Assembly (NCBI GenBank): GCA_041920415.1
Contig: JBHGYD010000011.1
Coordinates: forward strand, 1-40,664
Direction of reading: 5' to 3'
From: JBHGYD01 sp041920415
GTDB taxonomy: Bacteria > Bacillota > Bacilli > Bacillales > Anoxybacillaceae
DNA length: 40,664 nt
Shown here: in pieces, positions 18,901-26,777 of the stretch
Layout: every line of letters starts with the position of its first letter
How positions within the stretch are numbered: the first letter of the stretch is position 1
The notes under the pieces: generated by a model
Database searches by the model: none
The model's input: the letters and a program-made list of their open reading frames with translations, nothing else
What the model was told of the DNA's origin: nothing
Made by a program: the position numbers and the translations under genes

Positions 18901-19372
18901 CCCTATTCTTGCCAGCGAGCTGAAGCGCTTTGTCGATTTGCAGTAACGAAAGCGGGTACATTTTATCGTTTTTCGGGTCGTTCGTGCCGAGCTTTTTGTA
19001 TGTAAAACTTGGTGTCACGCTCTTGACTGCTTTTAACTTCGCATAGTTGCGTGCAACTTCCTGCAAGGTTTTTCCTTTTTGTACAGTAACGACATCATAG
19101 CCTAACTGCGGGAACGATTTTTTCACGTTCGCGCCAAAGCTGCGATGAACGCTTGCGGGAATTTTTTCGGTGTACTTGACGATAAGCGTATCCTCGCTGA
19201 TTTGATTTTGCGCTTCTTCAAGCTGTTTGTACGCCAGTGGTGCTTTCACAACATTGTACGGTTGTTTTTTCCATTGCTCAAGCGGCGGTCGTGTCGTCGC
19301 TTGGGCAAAACTTGGAAGGACAAGTGTTGAGGCTAACCCAACCGAAAGCACGGCTTTTTGCCATTTTTTCAT
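15911..19372 (-). CDS. Large secreted subtilisin-like (S8) serine protease
   Basis: 1153 residues. The ATG at 19372 follows GGGGGAA eight bases upstream. Signal peptide 1-25 (ending SFAQA). An inhibitor-like propeptide (about 55-125) precedes the S8 domain (about 140-410), which has all catalytic residues: Asp164 in VIDTGLD, His196 in HGTHVAG, oxyanion Asn288 in AAGNES and Ser354 in GTSMASP. The 740-residue C-terminal part holds several repeated beta modules resembling bacterial pre-peptidase C-terminal domains (for example KKGKYYFVVEDSF and EEGKEYYLSVANN). No SLH domain and no LPxTG are present, so it is either released or held by these modules. It faces secA2 across a leader with strong RNA structure. 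A role in S-layer maturation is possible; a nutritional exoprotease is equally plausible. Confidence 0.93.
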   Translation of the reverse strand: MKKWQKAVLSVGLASTLVLPSFAQATTRPPLEQWKKQPYNVVKAPLAYKQLEEAQNQISEDTLIVKYTEKIPASVHRSFGANVKKSFPQLGYDVVTVQKGKTLQEVARNYAKLKAVKSVTPSFTYKKLGTNDPKNDKMYPLSLLQIDKALQLAGKNRVTVAVIDTGLDMKHPDLKAQLLPSYNAANPANPGVKDLHGTHVAGIIGATANNGVGAHGINPNVKILPIDVFNGGMGASDYVIAQGILYAIEKGAKVINMSLGGYFNSPILEDAVKKAIDAGITVVAAAGNESTDMYSIPASYEGVISVGATDSKNQLAEFSNYGPSVDLVAPGVDVYSSVYDSTKGASFAELSGTSMASPVVAGVASLILSKYPNLKPYEVEAILERTATDLGEKGYDLKYGNGLVNPVAALQFNVKNLPKIETWNDETILSKALPLQLTDEPLKKTGRFTTPEEIHWFKVDLKAGESVQSVLEGAKDYDYKLIFRFYPEGKKQSDKPINVNDTRAGEVEGKLFTAKENGTLVIGVTDANGHYSLQGKSMYTLTLQKFAQLTVDGLSKDNPAVIEQLPFASDTLTFVPEQDAKEADKDYFKLTVKEPTTIKLNLSAVPGIDSSLAVYLSDDFYHPVDPNSKQQDTPYPMLSANHNGSGQGETLTFEAQPGMEYVIEASSEPIDDFSYYFGFFFDLSTSSDDEKQTPISAIPYRLTAKDVTNPPDEDGYPARDTSTGEMPTGTDQQPGQQQAKKPNAIILDDGTWRYFEKEDVKQIKEQSLSYNIGDKQSGFIQFSEDQDFYKFSVNQTAIYQFTFDTPNDMIPWATIYEYDAKNDDLLPVADYSGYDFFTGKKTSSLTLVLEEGKEYYLSVANNLYQPVADPYTFTSKKLMDAPKDANENNNEPIGATVIQPNQAKTGNFVLPNDVDIYYYKQRNADDIFSFFLRPNKLDNAENLPDELRGTLIPIVTVVEDTNGNMTIDKDEAAKAIDFWPTGWDPLYDVNGSFKAKKNTGYFFVTTSFSWDGLSLQSYRFGMETFSKKDEDAASVVKNNVPSKPLGFKKNGSAYKAVGYLNASVDYGDKDYYALNVAKDGKFTIQLDGSSTMDGVVSIYNEKGELVQTFDYYGEGDSEIATVSLKKGKYYFVVEDSFARPNTQPYTLSVSPVK

Positions 19373-19399
19373 CGAAAGTTCCCCCTGTTATTTTTTATT

Positions 19400-19591
19400 A
19401 TTCTCTTTTTCTCTAAAGCTCTGTTACAGCTCATCGTTGATTTTTATCCCCTCATTTACTTTGCGCGATCCATGCGATAAGCCGCGTTTGAGGAAAGCCG
19501 AACGCCCTATTAGGCAGCGTTTACAGTAGTTGATTATCCTTCCAAAAATCAACAATAAAAAAGAACAGAGCTTTCTCTAAAAAAGAGAATC
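19400..19591 (-). ncRNA. Structured leader RNA (nested inverted repeats) before the S8 protease; candidate cis-regulator
   Basis: Three arms are repeated in inverted order: ATTCTC plus T-run at 19400-19410 with its complement at 19580-19590; AAAGCTCTGTT at 19415-19425 with 19564-19574; GTTGATTTTT at 19436-19445 with 19544-19553. The two inner arms are separated by ten bases on both sides. The 98-base centre is GC-richer than its flanks and can form two more hairpins (AACGC/GCGTT and CGCG/CGCG). A second GTTGATT at 19529-19535 could pair with the same AATCAAC at 19547-19553, an alternative to the basal helix. I do not recognise a riboswitch family. A short MITE-like insertion is an alternative. 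Confidence 0.55.
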
Positions 19592-19624
19592 TACTTATAA
19601 ATAACGAAATAAAATAAAAAAAGT

Positions 19625-19653
19625 TTCATAGTTTGAAAAAATTTTCCTAACAA
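19625..19653 (-). promoter_or_regulatory. Candidate promoter for the S8 protease
   Basis: Minus strand TTGTTA (19653-19648), 17 bases, TATGAA (19630-19625). If used, transcription starts near 19618 and the whole 19400-19591 inverted repeat becomes part of a leader of about 245 bases. Confidence 0.4.
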
Positions 19654-19704
19654 TTAACATTATAATCCATTTTTTAAAAAAAGAAAGAAAGATTTTCCTT
19701 TCAG

Positions 19705-19733
19705 ATGAAACAAGAAACGAATAATGCTATACT
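19705..19733 (+). promoter_or_regulatory. Extended -10 promoter of secA2-slaP
   Basis: ATGAAA (19705-19710), 17-base spacer, TATACT (19728-19733) preceded by TGC, an extended -10. The start falls near 19740. The direct repeat ACTGTATA ACTGTATA (19731-19746) overlaps the start region and could be an operator, though no regulator is known. Confidence 0.6.
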
Positions 19734-19781
19734 GTATAACTGTATAAGAGACTATTCGACAAGCTTGGAGGAGACTAGTGA

Positions 19782-22136
19782 ATGTTATCCTACATAAAGA
19801 AGTTAGTGAACAGCGATGAACGGAGATTAAAAAACTATTATAAGATTGTTGCCCGCATTAATGAACTAGAACACGAATTAGTAAATTTATCAGATGATGA
19901 GTTAAAAGAAAAAACGATTTATTTTAAAAGATTGCTTGAAGATGGAAAAACCGTTTTCGATATTCAAGCAGAAGCGTTCGCGGTTGTACGCGAGGCAGCC
20001 AAACGAGTGATTGGTATGCGCCATTTCGATGTGCAGCTGATCGGTGGATTAGTGCTAACGGAAGGAAATATTGCCGAAATGCCGACGGGGGAAGGAAAAA
20101 CGTTAGTCGCTTCGCTGCCAAGCTATTTGCGAGCGCTGGAAGGAAAAGGGGTACACGTCATTACGGTCAATGAATATTTAGCAAAGCGGGACCGGGAGTT
20201 AATTGGTCAAATTCATGAATTTTTAGGCCTAACCGTTGGCTTAAATCTCCCGATGATGGAGCCGTCCGAAAAGAAAAAAGCGTATGAAGCTGATATTACG
20301 TACGGAATCGGCAGCGAATTCGGCTTCGACTATTTGCGCGATAACATGGTATACGATGTCTCGCAACGCGTACAGCGCCCGTTTCATTATGCGATTATCG
20401 ATGAAATCGACAGCGTTCTCATCGACGAAGCTAAAACTCCACTGATCATTGCCGGAAAAACGGGGGTAAGCTCCGAATTAAGCTACTTGTGCGCGCGCAT
20501 TGTGAAAACGTTCAAACGCGATGTCGACTATTACTACGATGAAGAAACAAAAGCGACAAACTTAACGGAAGAAGGAATAGCCAAGATTGAACGAGGGTTT
20601 GGCATTGATAATCTTTATGATTTAGAGCATCAGACGCTTTACCATTATGTCATTCAAGCGCTGCGTGCCCATGTATTGTTCAAACGCGATGTCGATTATA
20701 TTGTAAAAGACGGAAAAATCTTGTTAATTGATATGTTTACCGGCCGTCCGATGGAAGGGCGCAGTTTAAGCAATGGATTGCATCAGGCCATTGAAGCAAA
20801 AGAAGGATTGGAACTAACAGAGGAAAATAAAACTCAAGCTTCGATTACGATTCAAAACTACTTCCGACTTTACCCGATTTTATCGGGAATGACAGGAACG
20901 GCGAAAACGGAAGAAAAAGAATTCCAAACACTATATGGGATGGATGTCGTGCAAATTCCAACCAACAAACCTGTTATTCGCGTCGATGAACCGGATCGTG
21001 TGTTTATGACGATTGATCAGAAATATAAAGCAGTGGCCAAAGAAGCAAAACGAGTTCATGCGACCGGTCAGCCGATTTTAATCGGAACAACGTCGATTTT
21101 ACAATCGGAAAAAGTAGCCGAGTACTTGCGACAAGAAAACCTTCCATTTCAATTGTTAAACGCCAAAACGATTGAACAAGAAGTTCAGCTTATTTCGCTA
21201 GCGGGGCAAAAAGGGCAAATCACTATCGCAACGAATATGGCAGGGCGCGGAACCGATATTATGTTAGGTGAAGGAGTGGCCGAGCTCGGTGGTTTGTTCG
21301 TGCTCGGAACAGAGCGGCATGAATCGCGGCGTATTGATAACCAGCTCAAAGGACGTGCCGGCCGCCAAGGAGATCCTGGACGCTCGCAATTTTTCATCTC
21401 ACTGGAGGATGAAATGTTCCGCCGCTTTGCAAAAGAAGAAGTGGAAAAGCTACAGAAAAAATTAGAAACAGATGAAGATGGTCTTATCTTAAATAAAGAC
21501 ATTCATGAGTTTGTCGATCGCGTGCAGCGCATCTGTGAGGGAAGCAACTTCTCGATTCGCGAATATAACTTAAAGCTCGATGATGTCCTAAACGATCAAC
21601 GGACTACAATTTACAAATTAAGAAATCAAATTCTCGAAACAGAGAATCCTCTCTCGATTGTCACGAACATGTTGCGTTCCTATATCCCGTATGAAATCGA
21701 GCAAGCGTGCCCGACCGAAGTGGAACCAGAACAGTGGAATATCGAACAGTTAACCGCACACTTACACGAACTCATGGCCTCTGTTTCTATACAATGGACA
21801 CAATCAATCGACGATATAGAGGACGTGCAACAGCCCGTACTTCATGCACTCGAAGCCTATATCGATCAGTTACAACATGTGGCGAATGAAGAACAGTTAC
21901 AGCAACAATTGAGACCATTTCTTCTTTCGACTGTCGACTATCATTGGCTCAATCATCTAGATACGATGGAACGATTAAAAGAAGGGATTGGGTTGCGTTA
22001 CTATAGTCAAGAAGACCCGATTCGCCAATTTCAGCGTGAAGGATTCGAGTTATTTGTACACATGTACCGACAAATCGAACGCGACGCTTGTCGCCAATTG
22101 GCCTATCTCGTTTCCGATCAAATAAAGAAATCGTGA
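19782..22136 (+). CDS. secA2: Accessory Sec translocase ATPase SecA2
   Basis: 784 residues; ATG after GGAGGAG. All DEAD-motor motifs of SecA are present: Walker A MPTGEGKT (100-107), DEID at 207-210 followed by SVLIDEAKTP, SGMTGTAKTEEKEF, TNMAGRGTDIMLGEG and QLKGRAGRQGDPG. It is shorter than housekeeping SecA (about 840), and the C-terminal Cys-rich zinc tail is absent; the protein ends QLAYLVSDQIKKS. That shape plus the slaP gene 34 bases downstream identifies it as SecA2, which in Bacillus anthracis works with SecYEG to export S-layer proteins. Likely clients in this window are the two large SLH proteins. The call as SecA2, not SecA1, rests on length, missing zinc tail and partner gene. Confidence 0.94.
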   Translation: MLSYIKKLVNSDERRLKNYYKIVARINELEHELVNLSDDELKEKTIYFKRLLEDGKTVFDIQAEAFAVVREAAKRVIGMRHFDVQLIGGLVLTEGNIAEMPTGEGKTLVASLPSYLRALEGKGVHVITVNEYLAKRDRELIGQIHEFLGLTVGLNLPMMEPSEKKKAYEADITYGIGSEFGFDYLRDNMVYDVSQRVQRPFHYAIIDEIDSVLIDEAKTPLIIAGKTGVSSELSYLCARIVKTFKRDVDYYYDEETKATNLTEEGIAKIERGFGIDNLYDLEHQTLYHYVIQALRAHVLFKRDVDYIVKDGKILLIDMFTGRPMEGRSLSNGLHQAIEAKEGLELTEENKTQASITIQNYFRLYPILSGMTGTAKTEEKEFQTLYGMDVVQIPTNKPVIRVDEPDRVFMTIDQKYKAVAKEAKRVHATGQPILIGTTSILQSEKVAEYLRQENLPFQLLNAKTIEQEVQLISLAGQKGQITIATNMAGRGTDIMLGEGVAELGGLFVLGTERHESRRIDNQLKGRAGRQGDPGRSQFFISLEDEMFRRFAKEEVEKLQKKLETDEDGLILNKDIHEFVDRVQRICEGSNFSIREYNLKLDDVLNDQRTTIYKLRNQILETENPLSIVTNMLRSYIPYEIEQACPTEVEPEQWNIEQLTAHLHELMASVSIQWTQSIDDIEDVQQPVLHALEAYIDQLQHVANEEQLQQQLRPFLLSTVDYHWLNHLDTMERLKEGIGLRYYSQEDPIRQFQREGFELFVHMYRQIERDACRQLAYLVSDQIKKS

Positions 22137-22170
22137 ACGTTTTACTAAAAAACCAATGGGGGAAAATAAT

Positions 22171-23067
22171 ATGTTGTCATTTTTCAAAAGAGGAAAGTCA
22201 AAACAAGACGGGTTAGACACGGTAGTCGATTCGAATGAGCTATTCGGTACAGAATCCGCTCATTCCACCGATAAAGAGGTATATCCAGAGTTATCGTTTC
22301 ACCCAACATGGTCGATTAGCGTGGAAGAACGATATTACTATCAATTTTTAAATAATGAACAAAAACCATTAAAAGAAAATCAAATTTCTCTTTCTGGAAT
22401 CGAGTTAAAACAAGTAGAGCAAGGATACATGGTCACCGCTTTTGTACGAAGCAGCTTGCCAAAACCGATTGCTTTCTCTACTACGCCGCTTTTATTAATT
22501 GGACCAAATGGCGAAATCCTTGCGCGCAAAGTGTTTGATTTATCAGAGCTAGGAGAACTTCCGCCACGTAGCAGCAGACCGTGGAAGTTTTTATTCGAGC
22601 ACAATACATTACGAACAACGGAAATTCCAACAATCGACTGGAAGCTTGCGTTCGAATTAACAAAACCAAAGACTCACTCACTCGACCTGGCCGAAAGCTG
22701 GGAAAAAAGTTTGGCGGATGAAGATAAACAAAAACTACAGTCTCTCGTCCAATCGATTCAGCCGCCGAAACCAGGCGAAGTGAACTTTATGGGGCTGCAA
22801 ATCAAACAAGCAGAAAATGGTGACCTTCATGCGACATTGCTTATTCGCAACGGCAGCAACAAAAACATTCAAATTCAACAATTGCCGCTGCAAATCGAAG
22901 ATGCTGCTGGGGATGTAGTCGCGCAAGGAGCATTTACGCTTCATGATTTTGAAGTAAAAGCAAACACAAGCAAACCGTGGACATTTATTTTTCCAAAAGC
23001 GTTAGTAACAAAAGAACAGCCTGATTTTCGCTCATGGAAAGTATCGATTCCCTCAAAAAAGGAATAA
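22171..23067 (+). CDS. slaP: S-layer assembly protein SlaP (accessory Sec factor)
   Basis: 298 residues from the ATG at 22171. I prefer it to the ATG at 22156 because GGGGG at 22158-22162 then sits eight bases upstream as ribosome binding site. There is no signal peptide; the start MLSFFKRGKSKQDG is basic and cytoplasmic. Two copies of a SLAP-type domain are visible, one about 45-165 (ISLSGIELKQVEQGYMVTAF ... RPWKFLFE) and one about 190-295 (VNFMGLQIKQAENGDLHATL ... KPWTFIFP). This doubled architecture is that of the accessory Sec S-layer assembly protein, required with SecA2 for efficient S-layer export in B. anthracis. It forms an operon with secA2 and ends at a strong terminator. Confidence 0.9.
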   Translation: MLSFFKRGKSKQDGLDTVVDSNELFGTESAHSTDKEVYPELSFHPTWSISVEERYYYQFLNNEQKPLKENQISLSGIELKQVEQGYMVTAFVRSSLPKPIAFSTTPLLLIGPNGEILARKVFDLSELGELPPRSSRPWKFLFEHNTLRTTEIPTIDWKLAFELTKPKTHSLDLAESWEKSLADEDKQKLQSLVQSIQPPKPGEVNFMGLQIKQAENGDLHATLLIRNGSNKNIQIQQLPLQIEDAAGDVVAQGAFTLHDFEVKANTSKPWTFIFPKALVTKEQPDFRSWKVSIPSKKE

Positions 23068-23074
23068 TATATAG

Positions 23075-23112
23075 AAAAAAACCACCTATCTTTGCATAGG
23101 TGGTTTTTTTTC
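23075..23112. terminator. Bidirectional terminator between slaP and the polysaccharide operon
   Basis: AACCACCTAT (23080-23089), loop CTTTGC, ATAGGTGGTT (23096-23105), with T-runs on both strands. It ends secA2-slaP and probably also the converging wecC-to-polymerase operon, whose last stop codon is about 105 bases away. The sequence between (23113-23217) is AT-rich without a gene. Confidence 0.9.
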
Positions 23113-23217
23113 AGAGGCTACCAACCGAAGTTCCTGTTTTATATTGCTACAGAAGGAAATAATATCTTACTTTCAAGTATATTTTACCATTGGTAGTTTT
23201 ATATAACAATTATTTTT

Positions 23218-24486
23218 TCATGTAATTTGTTTTCTTTCAATTCCTCCTGAAACAATCGCATATGCAATCATTAATAAGAACACTAAATCGAGTAGCCCAG
23301 TATGAATGGAAATCATAAAAATGGTCGTAATGAAAGCGTAAGGAATGGTTTGATACGATTTCACCCCGGCCTGCTTCATTTGATTGTATAACATTGATAA
23401 AATCAGACCGTATAAAGCGAAACCGATGATAATGGTAATATAACCGCCCTCTACATAAAATTGGCCAAGTAACGTTGGAGTGGTCGTGCGACCTGGACGT
23501 GTAATATATTTTCCTTTCTTAATCGTTAGCGAGTTCACCATGTCAGTAATCTCCATGCGCGGGGACAGCTGTTCGCCCGGTAGGATGGTTGAAAAAATCC
23601 CGGCATGAAGCTTTCCATACAAATATCCATGTTCATCGGTGTATTCCATTAATTTACTTAAGACAATTCTTCCCGTCACGCTCGCCTCTGTTAATCCTCG
23701 CACCCACTTTGGCGTTTCATTCATCTTACGAATTAACATTAAATCTCGATCAATTTCCTCTTCGCTTCTTTGTACATCCGGTCCTTCGTGGCTATTAAAC
23801 TCTTTCGTTGGATCTTCCGTTATCACACGGAAAAAGCCAAACAAGGAAAGAGCAAGTCCAACAACAAATAAAAATGTTAACAACCACGATAGCTTAATCC
23901 GCTTAATCGTGTAATGAACGACGATTAAACAAGTAAAACACATAATCGCAATCGGAGTTCGATATCCCATCAATACTAATAAACAAAGAACAACAAACAA
24001 AATGATAAGATATATCCGTTTTCGTTGATTCGTTAATTCTTTTTCTTTAACAACGCGACCGCAAATAAGAAAAAGAACAGAAAACCATAAAAACGAACTT
24101 AAAAAGTTTAATTTTGGATCTAAATGCCTACGAACAGATTCATCCTCGATCCCAATTTGCCCTGTCCATAACATGATAATATAGCTAATTAGCCCGACTA
24201 ACCCAAGGGCATATAAAAAGTAAACCGTTCTTCCTTTTAAAAATTTCAATCCAAACGAAGGAAACATCCAGTTTTTCTTCTGAACGATGTGGACAGCGGA
24301 CAAGTAAGAAATTAACCCTACTAATATCGGCCATAGAATATTTTTATTGGCCTCAAAGTATTCCACTTTTCCAAAATCAAACAAACTCACGAGAAAATAG
24401 AGAACTAAAATAAAAGGAAAGAAAAAGTAAGGCGAAAACGAGTCAATATCGTTGTTCCACTTTTGTAAAATCCCTAAACGCTTCAT
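23218..24486 (-). CDS. O-antigen-polymerase-like membrane protein (Wzy type)
   Basis: 422 residues with about ten hydrophobic segments (for example FFFPFILVLYFLVSLF and RIYLIILFVVLCLLVLMG). A large hydrophilic loop lies before the last two or three spans (roughly 225-340), the layout of Wzy/O-antigen polymerases. It would join lipid-linked repeat units on the outer face of the membrane. Its ATG overlaps the stop of the upstream flippase gene (ATGA at 24486-24483), indicating translational coupling and a shared pathway. Sequence alone does not separate a polymerase from a ligase of the same fold. No catalytic residues can be named. It is the last gene of the wecC-tagA-flippase operon. Confidence 0.78.
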   Translation of the reverse strand: MKRLGILQKWNNDIDSFSPYFFFPFILVLYFLVSLFDFGKVEYFEANKNILWPILVGLISYLSAVHIVQKKNWMFPSFGLKFLKGRTVYFLYALGLVGLISYIIMLWTGQIGIEDESVRRHLDPKLNFLSSFLWFSVLFLICGRVVKEKELTNQRKRIYLIILFVVLCLLVLMGYRTPIAIMCFTCLIVVHYTIKRIKLSWLLTFLFVVGLALSLFGFFRVITEDPTKEFNSHEGPDVQRSEEEIDRDLMLIRKMNETPKWVRGLTEASVTGRIVLSKLMEYTDEHGYLYGKLHAGIFSTILPGEQLSPRMEITDMVNSLTIKKGKYITRPGRTTTPTLLGQFYVEGGYITIIIGFALYGLILSMLYNQMKQAGVKSYQTIPYAFITTIFMISIHTGLLDLVFLLMIAYAIVSGGIERKQIT

Positions 24487-26024
24487 AACTCCCCAGTTTC
24501 TTTTGAAGTAGAAACTTTTTTAATCCTCCCTTTCGCTAAAATTTCTCTAAATGATTGGGTCTTGAATAGCCATAGCGCGATAAAATACACCGCTGCTCCT
24601 AACACAATCATGAATGACAAATAAGGAATGATTGGAAGGCGATCCGCATGCAGCTCGTACTTGACGAAAAAGAGTACGATAGTCATAACGATTGCACTCG
24701 CTGTAATTTTCATATATTCCGTTCCGATAACAGCAAGGCGGAACCCACCAGAAATTTTATACAATGTCGTAAACGTAATCGTTGAATACACAAACCCAAC
24801 TAAAGAAGTAGCTAATGCTAATCCGACTCCCCCCAACATTTTGGATAAAATCGCGTCAAAGACGGTATTCGCAATAATGGAGATTATACCGACTCGCAGC
24901 ATATAGTGACCTTTTTCGAGCGTATAAAAGCCTTTCGCAATGACGGCTTGAATACTGTAAAACAGCACCGAACCCATAAAAAACACCGCGTATTCGCTTG
25001 TTTGGGCCGTCGCGCTCGCTGTAAATGCTCCGCGTTCATACACAATTTGAACGAGTTCTTTCATAAGAACAAACATTCCTGCAATCGTAGGAGCTAAAAA
25101 TAAGAACATGTATACAAGACCTTTTTCAATTCCAATCTTAAATAGCCGCATATCGTCTTTCGCTCTTGCCTCTGCTAATAGCGGAAATACAATGGTCGCA
25201 ATCGTTACGCCAAAAATCGCTTGGGGAATATTCACAAGCCGAAACGCATAGTTTAAATTAGAAACAACTCCTTCCCCGAGCCTTGCCGAAAACAGGGTAT
25301 CGATAAACAAGTTGATTTGTCCAACCGCAATCGTTAGCCCGATTGATAAAAATACGATATAGAAAGACGAAACTTCTTTCCAATTGGTCGGCTGGCTCCA
25401 CATCAAAAAACGGCGCGGTCCCAAATAAAACAATTTGATAAGAAAAGAAAGGACCGTACCGACAAAATAGCCAATCGGCACCGAATAAATTCCCGTTTGG
25501 CGATGCAGTAACAACGCGCCACCAATCGTACAAAGAACCACAATCGTTTGCGAAAAGGTAGAAAACGAAAATTTCTTTTGTGAATCAAAATACCCTTCAT
25601 ATACGGCATTGATACCGACAAGCGCCACGGAAAGAAAATAAATAATCGCTGTCCAAATCGCAATTTCTATTCCATGATTATTAAAATTAGGATATAACAT
25701 CCGAATCAGGAATGGGGAAAGAATCGTTCCACCAATCGCAATAATAACGGAAATCCAAAACGTTCCTTTGACGACGTTTGTTAAATGAGAAAAGCCTTTT
25801 CCCAGCCTTTCATATTTATAATAGCTGGGTAAAAAGGCATCCTTCATCCCCGTTAGCATAAACAAAATAATCGCATTCGGGATTGTCATGGCGGCAATAT
25901 AGGCATCGACAACATATGAATCACCAAATAAATTCGCGATAACAAGATCGCGAAGCATGCTGGAAAATTTCAAGAAAAAGGTGGATAGCAAAAACAAGAT
26001 GCTCGCCATTCGTAATTTTGACAT
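24483..26024 (-). CDS. murJ: MurJ/MviN-like lipid-linked oligosaccharide flippase
   Basis: 513 residues with 13-14 predicted membrane spans and the MOP-exporter signature near the N-terminus (FSSMLRDLVIANLFGDS, then YIAAMTIPNAIILFMLTGM). MurJ proteins move undecaprenyl-linked sugars across the membrane. In this operon, between tagA and a polymerase gene, the natural cargo would be the wall-polymer precursor (a Wzx-like role), not necessarily lipid II; that is inference from context. AGAAGGGAT precedes the ATG and overlaps the stop of tagA ten bases upstream. The stop overlaps the next start by four bases. The symbol reflects the family only. Confidence 0.85.
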   Translation of the reverse strand: MSKLRMASILFLLSTFFLKFSSMLRDLVIANLFGDSYVVDAYIAAMTIPNAIILFMLTGMKDAFLPSYYKYERLGKGFSHLTNVVKGTFWISVIIAIGGTILSPFLIRMLYPNFNNHGIEIAIWTAIIYFLSVALVGINAVYEGYFDSQKKFSFSTFSQTIVVLCTIGGALLLHRQTGIYSVPIGYFVGTVLSFLIKLFYLGPRRFLMWSQPTNWKEVSSFYIVFLSIGLTIAVGQINLFIDTLFSARLGEGVVSNLNYAFRLVNIPQAIFGVTIATIVFPLLAEARAKDDMRLFKIGIEKGLVYMFLFLAPTIAGMFVLMKELVQIVYERGAFTASATAQTSEYAVFFMGSVLFYSIQAVIAKGFYTLEKGHYMLRVGIISIIANTVFDAILSKMLGGVGLALATSLVGFVYSTITFTTLYKISGGFRLAVIGTEYMKITASAIVMTIVLFFVKYELHADRLPIIPYLSFMIVLGAAVYFIALWLFKTQSFREILAKGRIKKVSTSKETGEL

Positions 26025-26034
26025 ACGATCCCTT

Positions 26035-26742
26035 CTATTCTTTTATCGCTTTAATCAAAAATTTTGGAAGCACAAGCTGTCGTTTCCAGCGCCATGGCTC
26101 TTTGATCAGGCGATATAACCATTCTAAACCAAGTTTTTGGAAGAAGAGCGGAGCCCTTTTTAATCTTCCGGAAACGACATCAAATGAGCCGCCTACTCCT
26201 TGAAACACTTTCGGAACAAGAGAGTTCATATGTTTGACAATCCAATACTCTTGCGCCGGGCTCCCTAATGCGACAAATAAAATATCAGCATTGGATTGAT
26301 TAATCGCTTCTTTAATCACTTGTTCATCTTTTTCATACCCGTGCATCGTACCGACAATTTGAATACCAGGAAATTTTTCTTCTAGTTTCTTTTTTGCCTC
26401 ATCCGCTACTCCAGGCTTTGCTCCGTATAAAAATATTTTCTTTCCATGGGCTGCTGCTTCTTTACACAATCGAAGCATCATGTCAATCCCTGTCACGCGG
26501 GAACGAATTTTCCCGCCTTTGATCATCGAGGCCAAAATGACTCCAATGCCATCAGGGATTTGATATGTGGCCTTGTTTAAAAGTTCACGCAGCTGTTCAT
26601 CTTCTTGGGCCTTCATAATCTTTTCCGGATTAATCGCAACAATGAACGACTTACGGTTATGATTAATATCATCTAGCAATTTAGCAGCAAGTTGTTCATA
26701 CGTATCGGTACAAACATCTACCCCTAAAAACGTTTCTTTCAT
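26035..26742 (-). CDS. tagA: WecG/TagA/CpsF-family N-acetylmannosaminyltransferase
   Basis: 235 residues, full length for the family. Conserved features are FIVAINPEKIMKAQED (Asn38), the catalytic Asp64 in QIPDGIGV, RVTGIDM, and FVALGSPAQEYWI followed by GVGGSFDVVSGRLKRAP. TagA moves ManNAc from its UDP form to undecaprenyl-PP-GlcNAc, the linkage or first repeat step of wall polymers, at the inner face of the membrane. WecG relatives use UDP-ManNAcA instead; with wecC next door either donor is possible. It begins 35 bases after wecC with AGGTGA as ribosome binding site and ends ten bases before the flippase. Symbol tagA is chosen for the Gram-positive setting; wecG would be equally defensible. 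Confidence 0.9.
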   Translation of the reverse strand: MKETFLGVDVCTDTYEQLAAKLLDDINHNRKSFIVAINPEKIMKAQEDEQLRELLNKATYQIPDGIGVILASMIKGGKIRSRVTGIDMMLRLCKEAAAHGKKIFLYGAKPGVADEAKKKLEEKFPGIQIVGTMHGYEKDEQVIKEAINQSNADILFVALGSPAQEYWIVKHMNSLVPKVFQGVGGSFDVVSGRLKRAPLFFQKLGLEWLYRLIKEPWRWKRQLVLPKFLIKAIKE

Positions 26743-26777
26743 GTTATAATCACCTAATTTGAAAAGGTATGCTTGAC

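Noticed and set aside
19436..19553. GEMM or other known riboswitch in the S8/secA2 spacer
   Set aside because: The order of conserved elements seen at 33376-33462 is absent, and no other family could be matched, so it is reported only as an unassigned structured RNA.
23185..23195. Palindrome TACCATTGGTA as terminator of the polymerase gene
   Set aside because: Too short and without a T-run; the bidirectional stem at 23080-23105 is much stronger.
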